Source: Winogradskya humida
GTDB lineage: Bacteria; Actinomycetota; Actinomycetes; Mycobacteriales; Micromonosporaceae
Assembly: GCF_016862215.1 (NCBI RefSeq)
Contig: NZ_BOMN01000097.1
Coordinates: 1 to 64,000 of the forward strand
DNA: 64,000 nt
Direction of reading: 5' to 3'
The notes under the pieces are model-generated. The model had not been told where the DNA came from. It was given only the letters and a program-made list of their open reading frames with translations, and did not search any database. The position numbers were made by a program, and so were the translations under genes. This document shows, one piece after another, positions 33,327-41,497 of this stretch. How positions within the stretch are numbered: position 1 is the first letter of the stretch; the number at the start of each line of letters is the position of its first letter.

Positions 33327-36300
33327 TGTCTCCGTGAACACGGCCACGGCGCCGACGAAGCTGTCGTAGTACTCGACGACGACGGTGTGCTCGCCGGCTC
33401 CGAGGTCGAGGTCTGTGGTGAACGTGGTGGGGCCGTGGTCGGACCAGCCGTCCAGCACCGTGACGCCGTCGAGCAGCACGCGGATGCCGTCGTCCCCGGT
33501 CGCCGCGAACCGGTAGGTACCGGCGGCATAGTCGGCGGTCTTCGTCCACCGGGCGGAGAACTGGTTCGCCGGGACGAGCGGGTCCGGCGAACCCAGCCCC
33601 CAGTCGAAGTCCACTGTGTCGTCGGATCGGGACACCACGGGCGTACCTGTGAGGGTGGTGTTGGCGAAGTACTCCGCGGACCAGGTCGCGACCGGGTGGT
33701 AGGCGCCGATGCGCTGATACCCGAACTGGAGTGCGGCGCCGACGCCGTTCTCGTAGTACTCGACGCGGATCTGGTGGATGCCGGCCAGCACCAGGCGGTC
33801 GGTGCTGAACGTGGCGTGCTGGTCGGCCCACTCGTCGACGATCGGTACGCCGTCCAGGAAGACCCGTACCCCGTCGTCGCTCAGGCCCGAGAACCGGTAG
33901 AGGCCCGCGGACAGCGTGTCGGTGCGCGTGAACCGGGCCGCGAACTTGTCGTCGCCGATGGTGGGGGCCGGGGAGCCGCCGCCCCAGTCGAACGCGATCG
34001 CGGGGTCGGTCCGCGTCACGTCGGGCTCGCCGGTGGGAAACGGCGGGGCGCTGCCCGCGCCCGGGGTGTTCCAGAATTCCGACGTGTAGGCCTGCGGGTC
34101 GAGCTGGTCCGCGAGCTGCCGGTAGGCGAGCCGGGCCACGGCGCCGCCGGAATTCTCGTAGTAGTCCAGCACGACCGTGTGCGGGCCACCGTCGAGCACC
34201 GTGGTGGCGGTGGTGGCGACCGGCCCGGAGTCGGTCCACCGGTCGATCACCCGCACCCCGTCCACGGTGAGCCGTACCCCGTCGTCCGCGGTGGCGGTGA
34301 ACTCGTACTCCCCCGGGGCCAGGCTCAGGGTCCGGGTCCAGCGTCCGGCGAAGTGGTCGGTGTTGATAGCCGGGGCCGGCGACCCGCCCGCCCAGTCGTG
34401 GTCGACGGCGTCCTCGGCGCGGGTCAGGTCCGGTGGGGCGCTGGGCACCGTCGGGGAGCTGCCGGTACCGGGGAGGTTCCAGTATTCGGCGCGCCAGGTG
34501 TCGTCGGGCTGCTCCACAGTGGCGGCCCAGTCGAGTTTGGCGATCGCCCCGCCGGCCTCCTCGAAGTACTCCAGCGTGATGGTGTGGTTGCCCGCGCCCA
34601 GGTCACCGATCCAGTCGTACGCGGTGCCGGGCTGGCTGGACCAGTGGTCGAGCACGAGGGTGTTGTCGACGTAGAGCCGGAACCCGTCGTCGCAGACCGC
34701 GGTGAAGCGGTAGCGGCCGGCGGTGAAGTACTGCTTCTTGGTCCAGCGTGCGGAGAAGTTGTCCGCGGGCACGCCGGCGCCGGGTGAGCCCCCGCCCCAC
34801 GCGAAGTCGATGCGCGGGTCGTTGCGGGTCAGGACGGGCGCCCCGGCGAGGGCCCTGCCGGCGTAGTACTTGGCGGCGAACGGCGTCGACGGTGCGTAGA
34901 CGGCCGTGTACGTGGTGGCGTCCTCGGGCGTGACGATGGTGTGCCGGATGCTCCCGCCGTCCGACCAGCCGGTGAAGTGGTACGTGGTGCCGTCCGCGGC
35001 GACGGCCACCGGTGGGGCGTACAACTCCCGCTTGAAGCCTTCGACCCCGGCGACCTCGTGCGGTGCCGTCTCGGGGATGCCGTCCAGATAGGCCGTCAGC
35101 CCGGGTGGGCTGGTGGCGACGGTGAACGTCGTCGTGATGGGCCGGATGGTGACGGAGCGCGAGGTGCTGAGGCCGTTCGTGTCGGTGGCCGTGACGGTGA
35201 GCTCGTACCAGGTGTCCGCGGACGACTCCCCGGTCGCCGGGATGGTGAAGGAGCCCGCCCTTCCGGTCAGCGGGCCGACGAACGGGTGGATGTGGGTGCC
35301 GTGGTGCAGCACCGCGTTCATGATGATGTCGTTGTCGTCCAGGTCGAAGCCGGCGGCGTCGCTGGCGAACGCGTTGTAGGTGATGACGTCGCCGGCGCGG
35401 TAAAGGGTGCCGTCGGCGGGCACGGCGACGTTGAGCGTGGGCGCGATGCCGACCTGGATGACGATGGGTACCGCCTCGGCGGCTTGCCCCTCGCTGTCGG
35501 TAACGGTGAGCGTGGCAACGTACACACCGATGTCGGGGTAGATCTTGACCGGCTCTGCCGCGGTGCTGCCGGTGCCGTCCCCGAAATCCCATTGATAGGT
35601 GAGGGGGTCGTTGTCGGGGTCGACGCTGGCCGCGCCGGAGAAGTGCACGGTCAGCGGGTCCACGCCCTTGGTCACGTCGGCGGTGGCCGTGGCGCTCGGC
35701 GCGTGGTTGCCGACCTCGTAACTGATGCGGTAGAGCCGGCCCGGGATGAACGTGAGGTAGTACAGCGAGCCGTCCGGTGCCACCTTCAGGTCGACGACGC
35801 TGCCGGCGACGGTGTCGAAGGGTTGCACGGAGGTGGCGTTGCCGTCCGCGTCGAGCACCGCGCGGCGGATGAAGCCCTTGGCGTAGTCGCCGAAGAAGAG
35901 GTTGCCCCGGTATTCGGCCGGGAACATGGTCCCGCGGTAGACGGGCCCGCCGGTGACGGCCGCACTCTCGCCGTCGTGCGGGTACGCGTAGATCGGGTCG
36001 ACGTATCCCGTGCACGCTGACGTGCAGACGCCCTCCTTGAGCGGCCACCCGTAGTTGCCGCCCTTGACGACGTGGTTGACCTCCTCCCACGAGTAGTCGC
36101 CGACGTCACCGCCGTAGAGCTGACCGGTCGCGCTGTCGAACTGGAAGCGCCAGGGGTTGCGGAAGCCGTACGCCCAGATCTCCTGCTGCTTGCCGGCCTG
36201 GCCCGCGAACGGGTTGCCGGGCGGGATCGTGCCGTCGCGGTTGATCCGCAGGATCTTGCCGTGCGGGTTGGTCAGCAGCTGGGCGTTCGGCGGGTAGCCG

Positions 36301-36800
36301 TTGTCCCCGACCGCGAAATACAACTTCCCGTCCGGGCCGAAAGCGAGACTGCCGCCGACGTGCAGCTCCTGCGACAACGATTCGGTCTGGAAGATGGTGA
36401 ACGGCCCGGTGGTGGCGACATCGGCCGAAGCGTCAAATCGGACCAGCCGATTGTGCAGATCGAGGCCGGTGTAATAGAAGTACGCGTAGTGGTTGGCGAC
36501 GCCGAATTCGGGGTCGAACGCGATACCGATCAGGCCGCGGTCGCCGCTGGGCTGCGACGGCAGGTCCGCGAACGGCGTGGCCAGCAGTCGCCCGTTCTTG
36601 ACAATCTTGATCTTTCCCGACCGCTCGAGGACGAAGATCCGCCCGTCGGGGGCGATCTCGAAACCGGACGGCCCCTCCAGCCCGGCCCCCACCACGAGTT
36701 CGGTCCGGAAATCCGCTGGTGGCGCCGCTTGCGCCGGCAACGGTGCCAGGACAACGACCACCAGGAGAGCCGGAACGAACAGAGCTAATAGTTTTCTCAC
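33318..36800 (-). CDS. secreted sugar-dehydrogenase-type beta-propeller with PKD and four PA14 domains
   Basis: A 1160-residue secreted protein. A Sec signal (VRKLLALFVPALLVVVVLAP) ends near AQAA. Residues 30-370 form a PQQ-dependent glucose/sorbosone-dehydrogenase-like propeller (GLEGPSGFEIAPDGRIFVLE, GDRGLIGIAFDPEFG, FGYGFRNPWR-like WAYGFRNPWRF). A PKD domain follows (YQWDFGDGTGSTAAEPVKIY), then an Ig-like region, then four PA14 domains near residues 640-1155, each with a RWTK/RFTR strand and a DDGxRxxxDG loop. PA14 modules bind glycans. Four in a row on an oxidoreductase suggest sugar oxidation at a polymer surface. The GTG at 36800 follows GGGGGAGGTGCC. The 3-prime end lies in the 26-bp repeat. 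Confidence 0.88.
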   Translation of the reverse strand: MRKLLALFVPALLVVVVLAPLPAQAAPPADFRTELVVGAGLEGPSGFEIAPDGRIFVLERSGKIKIVKNGRLLATPFADLPSQPSGDRGLIGIAFDPEFGVANHYAYFYYTGLDLHNRLVRFDASADVATTGPFTIFQTESLSQELHVGGSLAFGPDGKLYFAVGDNGYPPNAQLLTNPHGKILRINRDGTIPPGNPFAGQAGKQQEIWAYGFRNPWRFQFDSATGQLYGGDVGDYSWEEVNHVVKGGNYGWPLKEGVCTSACTGYVDPIYAYPHDGESAAVTGGPVYRGTMFPAEYRGNLFFGDYAKGFIRRAVLDADGNATSVQPFDTVAGSVVDLKVAPDGSLYYLTFIPGRLYRISYEVGNHAPSATATADVTKGVDPLTVHFSGAASVDPDNDPLTYQWDFGDGTGSTAAEPVKIYPDIGVYVATLTVTDSEGQAAEAVPIVIQVGIAPTLNVAVPADGTLYRAGDVITYNAFASDAAGFDLDDNDIIMNAVLHHGTHIHPFVGPLTGRAGSFTIPATGESSADTWYELTVTATDTNGLSTSRSVTIRPITTTFTVATSPPGLTAYLDGIPETAPHEVAGVEGFKRELYAPPVAVAADGTTYHFTGWSDGGSIRHTIVTPEDATTYTAVYAPSTPFAAKYYAGRALAGAPVLTRNDPRIDFAWGGGSPGAGVPADNFSARWTKKQYFTAGRYRFTAVCDDGFRLYVDNTLVLDHWSSQPGTAYDWIGDLGAGNHTITLEYFEEAGGAIAKLDWAATVEQPDDTWRAEYWNLPGTGSSPTVPSAPPDLTRAEDAVDHDWAGGSPAPAINTDHFAGRWTRTLSLAPGEYEFTATADDGVRLTVDGVRVIDRWTDSGPVATTATTVLDGGPHTVVLDYYENSGGAVARLAYRQLADQLDPQAYTSEFWNTPGAGSAPPFPTGEPDVTRTDPAIAFDWGGGSPAPTIGDDKFAARFTRTDTLSAGLYRFSGLSDDGVRVFLDGVPIVDEWADQHATFSTDRLVLAGIHQIRVEYYENGVGAALQFGYQRIGAYHPVATWSAEYFANTTLTGTPVVSRSDDTVDFDWGLGSPDPLVPANQFSARWTKTADYAAGTYRFAATGDDGIRVLLDGVTVLDGWSDHGPTTFTTDLDLGAGEHTVVVEYYDSFVGAVAVFTETPQ

Positions 36801-37168
36801 GGCACCTCCCCCACACATACCCGTGCCGCTGTAAAAGGTAGGGCCTGATTGTTAAAAAGGAATGGCGTGAACCCGAAAGGAGTAATGAAGGGGGTGCTTC
36901 CATTGCGTTTCCGAAACGGGCATCCCTCTCGTAACGACTGTCGCATCACGACGGTCGGCCAAGAAATCCAAGCTCAGCCCGGGAGGATACATTTTCATGA
37001 TCATCACAGATGGCGAAAGGATACGCGAACCTCGCATCGGTTCGCGCGAACGTAATTCGCATGGGCCAATGGCCGGTGAAATGCAAGAGAACTGTCGCAA
37101 CCCCGATTGTCGCATCCAATGACATCGATCAAGGGCCGCCGGGGCTGTACGGGCGGAGGCCGCTGTGG
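36801..37168. other. intergenic region, lower GC
   Basis: About 370 bases between the divergent PA14-protein and Rieske-oxygenase genes, more AT-rich than the genes beside it. It has three TGTCGCA words (near 36943, 37093 and 37107), a possible small frame at 36997-37122 and no recognised gene. It probably carries promoters for both sides. Confidence 0.5.
36997..37122 (+). CDS. possible 41-residue small ORF
   Basis: An ATG 10 bases after GGGAGG opens 41 codons (beginning MIITDGERIREPRIGSRE) and stops 47 bases before the TTGGATCCAA palindrome. The product is polar and arginine-rich, with two cysteines near the end (ENCRNPDCR). Codon use is not the strongly GC-ending pattern of the neighbours. 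The ribosome-binding site is the main support. It could be a leader peptide or chance. Confidence 0.22.
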   Translation: MIITDGERIREPRIGSRERNSHGPMAGEMQENCRNPDCRIQ

Positions 37169-37188
37169 CAAGATTGGATCCAATCTTG
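37169..37188. promoter_or_regulatory. 20-bp perfect palindrome, GntR-type operator
   Basis: CAAGATTGGATCCAATCTTG is its own reverse complement and lies 62 bases before the Rieske oxygenase start. Its core TTGGATCCAA recurs before the copper amine oxidase and before the solute-binding protein. FCD-type GntR regulators bind such short palindromes, and one is encoded in this locus, so it is the likely ligand-controlled repressor. Confidence 0.75.
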
Positions 37189-37223
37189 TACCGACTGGAT
37201 GCGTCTTGTACCGACTGGATGCG
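37184..37223. repeat. exact 20-bp tandem duplication in promoter region
   Basis: TCTTGTACCGACTGGATGCG occurs twice without a gap. The first copy overlaps the right arm of the palindrome at 37169-37188. It may be a recent slippage event or may set promoter spacing; each copy contains TTGTAC, a weak -35-like word. Confidence 0.9.
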
Positions 37224-37250
37224 TAATTGAGGGATGCGGGAGGTGGGGCC

Positions 37251-38567
37251 ATGCTCAGGCACGAGGACAACGAGCGGGTGACCCGGACCGGGCCCGGGAC
37301 ACCGCTCGGCAAACTGATGCGGGCGTACTGGCAACCGGCCGCCCTGGTGTCCGAGATGTCACCCGAGCGGCCCGTCAAGCCGGTGCGGCTGATGAGCGAG
37401 GACCTGGTCCTGTTCAAGAACGAGGACGGCGGCTGGGCCCTCGTGGGTCGGTTCTGCGCGCACCGCGGGGTCGACCTTGCCTATGGGCGCCATGAGGACG
37501 GCGGCCTGCGCTGCCTCTACCACGGGTGGCTCTACGGGCCGGACGGGCGCTGCAAGGAGCAGCCCGCCGAACCGGCGCACAGCCGGTTCGCCGAGAAGAT
37601 CAGGATTCCGAGCTACCCGTGCGTCGAGCGCAACGGCATCGTCTTCGCCTACCTCGGTGACGGCGAGCCGCCGCCTTTCCCGCACTACGACGCGTTCCAG
37701 GCGCCGGAGGAGTACACCTTCGCGTTCAAGGGCCTGTGGGAGTGCAACTGGCTGCAGGGCGTCGAGGGCGGCATCGACCCGAGCCACGTCTCCTTCCTGC
37801 ACCGCTTCATCGACGAGGACCCCCGCGATGTCTACGGTCAGCAGTTCAGCGAGGTCGTCGAGGGCACCGGCAAGAAACTGTCGAAGCTGGTCGGGGACAG
37901 CTACCGCCCCGACATCGAGGTCGAGCAGGCCGACCACGGGCTGCGCGTCTACGCGATCCGGCAGCTGACCGAGGAGATCCGCCACGTGCGCATCACGAAC
38001 CTCGTGTTCCCCAACGCGTTCGTGGTGCCGTTCGGCAACTCCAAGGTCTTCATCCAGTGGCACGTGCCGATCGACGACGAGAACCACTACTGGTACATGA
38101 TCTTCTACGACTTCGCCGAGGAGACCGACAAGGAGACGCTGCTCGCCCAGCGGCTCTCGGAAGTCTCGCTGCCGGATTACCGGCCGCTGCGCAACCGCTC
38201 GAACAACTGGGGCTTCGACCCGGCCGAGCAGCGTGACCTCACCTATACGGGCATGGGCCTGGACATCAACGTGCACGACCAGTGGGCCGTCGAGAGCATG
38301 GGCCGCATCCAGGACCGCAGCACCGAGCGGCTCGGCGTCTCCGACCGGGCGGTCACCGCCAACCGGCGGATGCTGCTGCGCGCGATCGAGGCGTTCGAGG
38401 CCGGGGGCACCGTCCCCGCCCGGGCGGTCGACGAGGCCACCGCGGCGGCGCTGACCGGCCCACTCGCGGTGGACACCGTCGCGCCGACCGAGGGCTGGGA
38501 GCAGGCGTGGCGTGACCGCGAGGCCGAGCGCCGCGAGAAGTCACCATGGGGAGCCGGCAATGCCTAG
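37251..38567 (+). CDS. Rieske non-heme iron oxygenase, alpha subunit
   Basis: A 438-residue oxygenase component. The Rieske [2Fe-2S] ligands are Cys69, His71, Cys88 and His91 (FCAHRG ... CLYHGW). The mononuclear iron histidines are His179 and His184 in GGIDPSHVSFLH, within the usual bridging motif. The overall form resembles phthalate-dioxygenase- and vanillate-demethylase-like enzymes, which hydroxylate rings or remove N- or O-methyl groups. No reductase gene is nearby, so electrons must come from another locus. GGGAGGTG before the ATG at 37251 fixes the start. The stop overlaps the next gene by 8 bases. It is the first gene of an overlapping four-gene chain behind the TTGGATCCAA operator. 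Confidence 0.9.
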   Translation: MLRHEDNERVTRTGPGTPLGKLMRAYWQPAALVSEMSPERPVKPVRLMSEDLVLFKNEDGGWALVGRFCAHRGVDLAYGRHEDGGLRCLYHGWLYGPDGRCKEQPAEPAHSRFAEKIRIPSYPCVERNGIVFAYLGDGEPPPFPHYDAFQAPEEYTFAFKGLWECNWLQGVEGGIDPSHVSFLHRFIDEDPRDVYGQQFSEVVEGTGKKLSKLVGDSYRPDIEVEQADHGLRVYAIRQLTEEIRHVRITNLVFPNAFVVPFGNSKVFIQWHVPIDDENHYWYMIFYDFAEETDKETLLAQRLSEVSLPDYRPLRNRSNNWGFDPAEQRDLTYTGMGLDINVHDQWAVESMGRIQDRSTERLGVSDRAVTANRRMLLRAIEAFEAGGTVPARAVDEATAAALTGPLAVDTVAPTEGWEQAWRDREAERREKSPWGAGNA

Positions 38568-40074
38568 CGTCGACGAGCGCGCGGTGGCCGAGGGCGGTGG
38601 CGGCTGGAACGCGCGACCGCTGCTCGCCGCCGACCGCGGTGGCTTCATCGACCGGCACGGCCTCTGGAGCGAGGCGCAGTACTCAGCCGCGGGTCAGCTG
38701 CGCCGGGTCGTCGACGAGCTGGGCCTGGAGCTGGTCCGCTTCTCCTTCGCCGACCAGCACGGCGTCCTGCACGGCAAGACGCTGACCCGGTCGGCGCTGG
38801 CGGCCGCGCTGCGGTCGGGCGTCACGGCACCGAGCTCGCTTCTGCTCAAGGACACCTCGGGCCGATCGGCTTTCGGGGTGTTCAGCGCGGACACCGGCGT
38901 GGGCGTGGACGGCTTCTCCGGCGCCGGTGACATCGTGATGGTGCCGGATCCGTCGACGTTCCGGGTGCTGCCGTGGGCGCCGCGCACCGGATGGGTGCTG
39001 TGCGACCTGCGGTTCCCCGACGGCTCCCGCGTGCCCTTCTGCGGCCGCAGCATCCTGCGCGACCAGCTGGGCCGGCTCGCCGACGCCGGCTACGCGATGA
39101 CCGTCGGGGTCGAGCTGGAGTTCCACGTCTTCCGCTCCACGGAAGCGGAAATGACAACCGACCGCACGGGTACGCCCGGAGCGCCCGGACGCGCGCCCAT
39201 CGTCGGACCGGTCAGCACGGGTTCGCAGCTGCTCCTCGAGGACGGCCTGGACCGCGTCGACGGTCTCGTCCAGGACATCCAGCGCGGGCTGCACGCCCTC
39301 GACCTGCCGCTGCGCTCGGTGGAGCTGGAGTTCGGGCCCAACCAGCTCGAGATCACGCTGCAGGCCTCGGACGCGCTGCGGGCCGCCGACGACGTCATCC
39401 TGACCCGCTCGGCGATTCGGCAGATCGCGCGGCGCAGCGGTCATCACGCCACGTTCATGGCCCGCCCGGCCGGAGCGGGTGGTGCGTCCGCCGGGTGGCA
39501 TCTGCACCAGTCGCTGCGCGATGTGCGTACCGGTGAAGCGGTTTTCGACGATCCTCAGCTCATGAGCGACACGGCGCGGCACTATCTCGCGGGGTTGCTG
39601 GAGCACGCGAGCGGTGCGGCGGCGTTCACGACGCCGACGGTCAACGGATACAAGCGCTACAGGGCGTATTCGCTCGCGCCCGACCGGATCTGCTGGGGCG
39701 CCGACAACAAAGGCGCGATGGTCCGGGTCGTCGGCGGCGGTCAGGACACGGGCGTGCGCCTGGAGAACCGCTGCGGCGAACCGGCCGCCAACCCGTATCT
39801 CTACATCGCGTCCCAGGTGATCAGCGGGCTGGACGGGCTGCGCCGCGGCCTGGACCCCGGGCAACCCGTCACCGACCCCTACGCGGCCGACGCGATCACC
39901 CTGCCCGGCTCGCTCGCCGACGCCGTGGACGCACTGGTCGGCGACCCTGTTTTCGCGGAAGCACTCGGGCCGGAGGTCGTGGCGTGGTACGCCCACCTCA
40001 AGCGCGACGAGTTCGCCCGCTACCTGGCACACGTCTCGGATTGGGAGCAGCGTGAATATTTCGATCTCTTCTGA
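38560..40074 (+). CDS. glutamine-synthetase-like (gamma-glutamyl-amine) ligase
   Basis: A 504-residue member of the glutamine synthetase superfamily. Motifs are VRFSFADQHGVLHGK in the beta-grasp domain, the metal-binding ELEF, the histidine motif GWHLHQSL and the ENRCGEPAANPYLYIA end of the active site. It is not the housekeeping enzyme: the N-terminal 40 residues are extended and the chain resembles PuuA-, GlnT- and IpuC-like ligases that join glutamate to an amine through an ATP-activated gamma-glutamyl phosphate. In this locus it could protect or activate an amine for oxidation. The start ATG lies inside the end of the Rieske gene, and the end overlaps the dehydrogenase start by 23 bases. 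Confidence 0.85.
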   Translation: MPSVDERAVAEGGGGWNARPLLAADRGGFIDRHGLWSEAQYSAAGQLRRVVDELGLELVRFSFADQHGVLHGKTLTRSALAAALRSGVTAPSSLLLKDTSGRSAFGVFSADTGVGVDGFSGAGDIVMVPDPSTFRVLPWAPRTGWVLCDLRFPDGSRVPFCGRSILRDQLGRLADAGYAMTVGVELEFHVFRSTEAEMTTDRTGTPGAPGRAPIVGPVSTGSQLLLEDGLDRVDGLVQDIQRGLHALDLPLRSVELEFGPNQLEITLQASDALRAADDVILTRSAIRQIARRSGHHATFMARPAGAGGASAGWHLHQSLRDVRTGEAVFDDPQLMSDTARHYLAGLLEHASGAAAFTTPTVNGYKRYRAYSLAPDRICWGADNKGAMVRVVGGGQDTGVRLENRCGEPAANPYLYIASQVISGLDGLRRGLDPGQPVTDPYAADAITLPGSLADAVDALVGDPVFAEALGPEVVAWYAHLKRDEFARYLAHVSDWEQREYFDLF

Positions 40075-41497
40075 GGAGCCGTTCCTGATCGACGGCGCGT
40101 GGATCAAGCCCGGCGAGCGGGAGACGTTCGCCGTGCTGGACCCCGCGTCCGGCGACGAGCTGACCCGGGTCGCGCAGGCCACCCCCGCCGACGTCGACGC
40201 CGCGGTGGCGGCTGCGCGCCGGGCGTATGCGGACAGGCGCTGGAGCGGACTCGCGCCGCTGGAACGCACCCGCATCCTCACCCGCATCGCGGACCTGATC
40301 GAGGAGAACCTCGAGGAACTCGCCGTCCTGGAGACCCGCGACAACGGCAAGCCGATCGAACGTTCCCGGGCCGACACCGCGTTCGCCGCCAAGGATTTCC
40401 GCCACTTCGCCGGAGCACCGAGCCGGCTCTCCGGCACCGTCGTGCCCATCGACGGCGGCGGCCACCACGTCTACACCGTCCTCGAACCGGTCGGTGTCGC
40501 GGCGCTGATCCTGCCCTGGAATTTCCCGATCATGACGGCCGCCCACAAGCTGGCCCCCGCGCTCGCCGCCGGCTGCCCGGTCGTGGTCAAACCCGCCGAG
40601 CAGACCCCGGTCACCATGCTGAAACTGGCGGAGATCTGCCAGGAGGCGGGCCTGCCCGACGGCGTGCTCAACGTCCTCACCGGCGACGGCGCGGTCGGCG
40701 CGGCCCTGGTCGCCCACCCCGGCGTCGCGAAGGTCTCGTTCACCGGCTCGACCGACGTGGGCCGCAAGGTCATGGTGTCGGCGGCCGCGACCACGAAGCG
40801 CCTCACCCTGGAGCTCGGTGGCAAGAGCCCGAACATCGTCTTCGAGGACGCCGACCTGGACGCCGCGGTCACCACGGCGATGCGCGCGTCGTTCGGTCAC
40901 TCCGGCCAGATGTGCACGGCGGGCAGCCGGCTGCTCGTCCAGCGCTCGATCGCCGACGAGATGCTGACCCGGCTCGCCGAGGCCACCCGCAGGGTGCCGG
41001 TCGGCAACGGCCTCGACGGGGGCATCAGCGTCGGCCCGCTCGTCTCCGAGGAGCAGCGCCAGCAGGTCCTCGGCTACATCCGCAAGGGCGTCGAGGAGGG
41101 CGCGACGCTCGCGGTCGGCGGCGACGTCCCCGACCGCCCCGGCTACTTCGTCTCCCCCACCCTGTTCACCGGCGTCACCAACGACATGGTCATCGCCCGC
41201 GAGGAGATCTTCGGCCCGGTCGCCGGCGTCATCACCTTCGAGGACGAGGCCGACGCCATCGCGATCGCCAACGACACGTCGTACGGTCTCGCCGCCGGCG
41301 TCTGGACCAAGGACCTCTCCCGCGCCCACCGCATGGCGTCGGCCCTGCACTGTGGCACGGTCTGGGTCAACACCTACAACATCTTCGACCCCGCCCTGTC
41401 CTTCGGCGGCGTCGGCGACTCCGGCGTCGGCAAGGACCTCGGCGACGAAGCCCTCCTCGGCTTCTGCGAGCGCAAGGGCGTGGTGATCGCGCTGTGA
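40052..41497 (+). CDS. NAD(P)-dependent aldehyde dehydrogenase
   Basis: A 481-residue aldehyde dehydrogenase. The general base Glu254 is in LELGGKSPN and the catalytic Cys288 in SGQMCTAG. The Rossmann segment VLEPVGVAALILPWNFP and the C-terminal EEIFGPVAGVITF are standard. It should oxidise the aldehyde made by the amine-oxidising enzymes of the locus to the acid, as PuuC does in putrescine breakdown. Translation starts at a GTG (40052) with GGGAGCAGC before it, inside the end of the ligase gene. Its stop overlaps the next start as GTGA, so all four genes are coupled. Confidence 0.93.
   Translation: MNISISSEEPFLIDGAWIKPGERETFAVLDPASGDELTRVAQATPADVDAAVAAARRAYADRRWSGLAPLERTRILTRIADLIEENLEELAVLETRDNGKPIERSRADTAFAAKDFRHFAGAPSRLSGTVVPIDGGGHHVYTVLEPVGVAALILPWNFPIMTAAHKLAPALAAGCPVVVKPAEQTPVTMLKLAEICQEAGLPDGVLNVLTGDGAVGAALVAHPGVAKVSFTGSTDVGRKVMVSAAATTKRLTLELGGKSPNIVFEDADLDAAVTTAMRASFGHSGQMCTAGSRLLVQRSIADEMLTRLAEATRRVPVGNGLDGGISVGPLVSEEQRQQVLGYIRKGVEEGATLAVGGDVPDRPGYFVSPTLFTGVTNDMVIAREEIFGPVAGVITFEDEADAIAIANDTSYGLAAGVWTKDLSRAHRMASALHCGTVWVNTYNIFDPALSFGGVGDSGVGKDLGDEALLGFCERKGVVIAL

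Noticed and set aside
40099..41493. Upstream 465 codons of the same plus-strand frame as the PLP-flavin fusion
   Set aside because: This part is antiphase to the aldehyde dehydrogenase gene and is Arg/Gly-rich noise; the fusion starts at the GTG overlapping the dehydrogenase stop.
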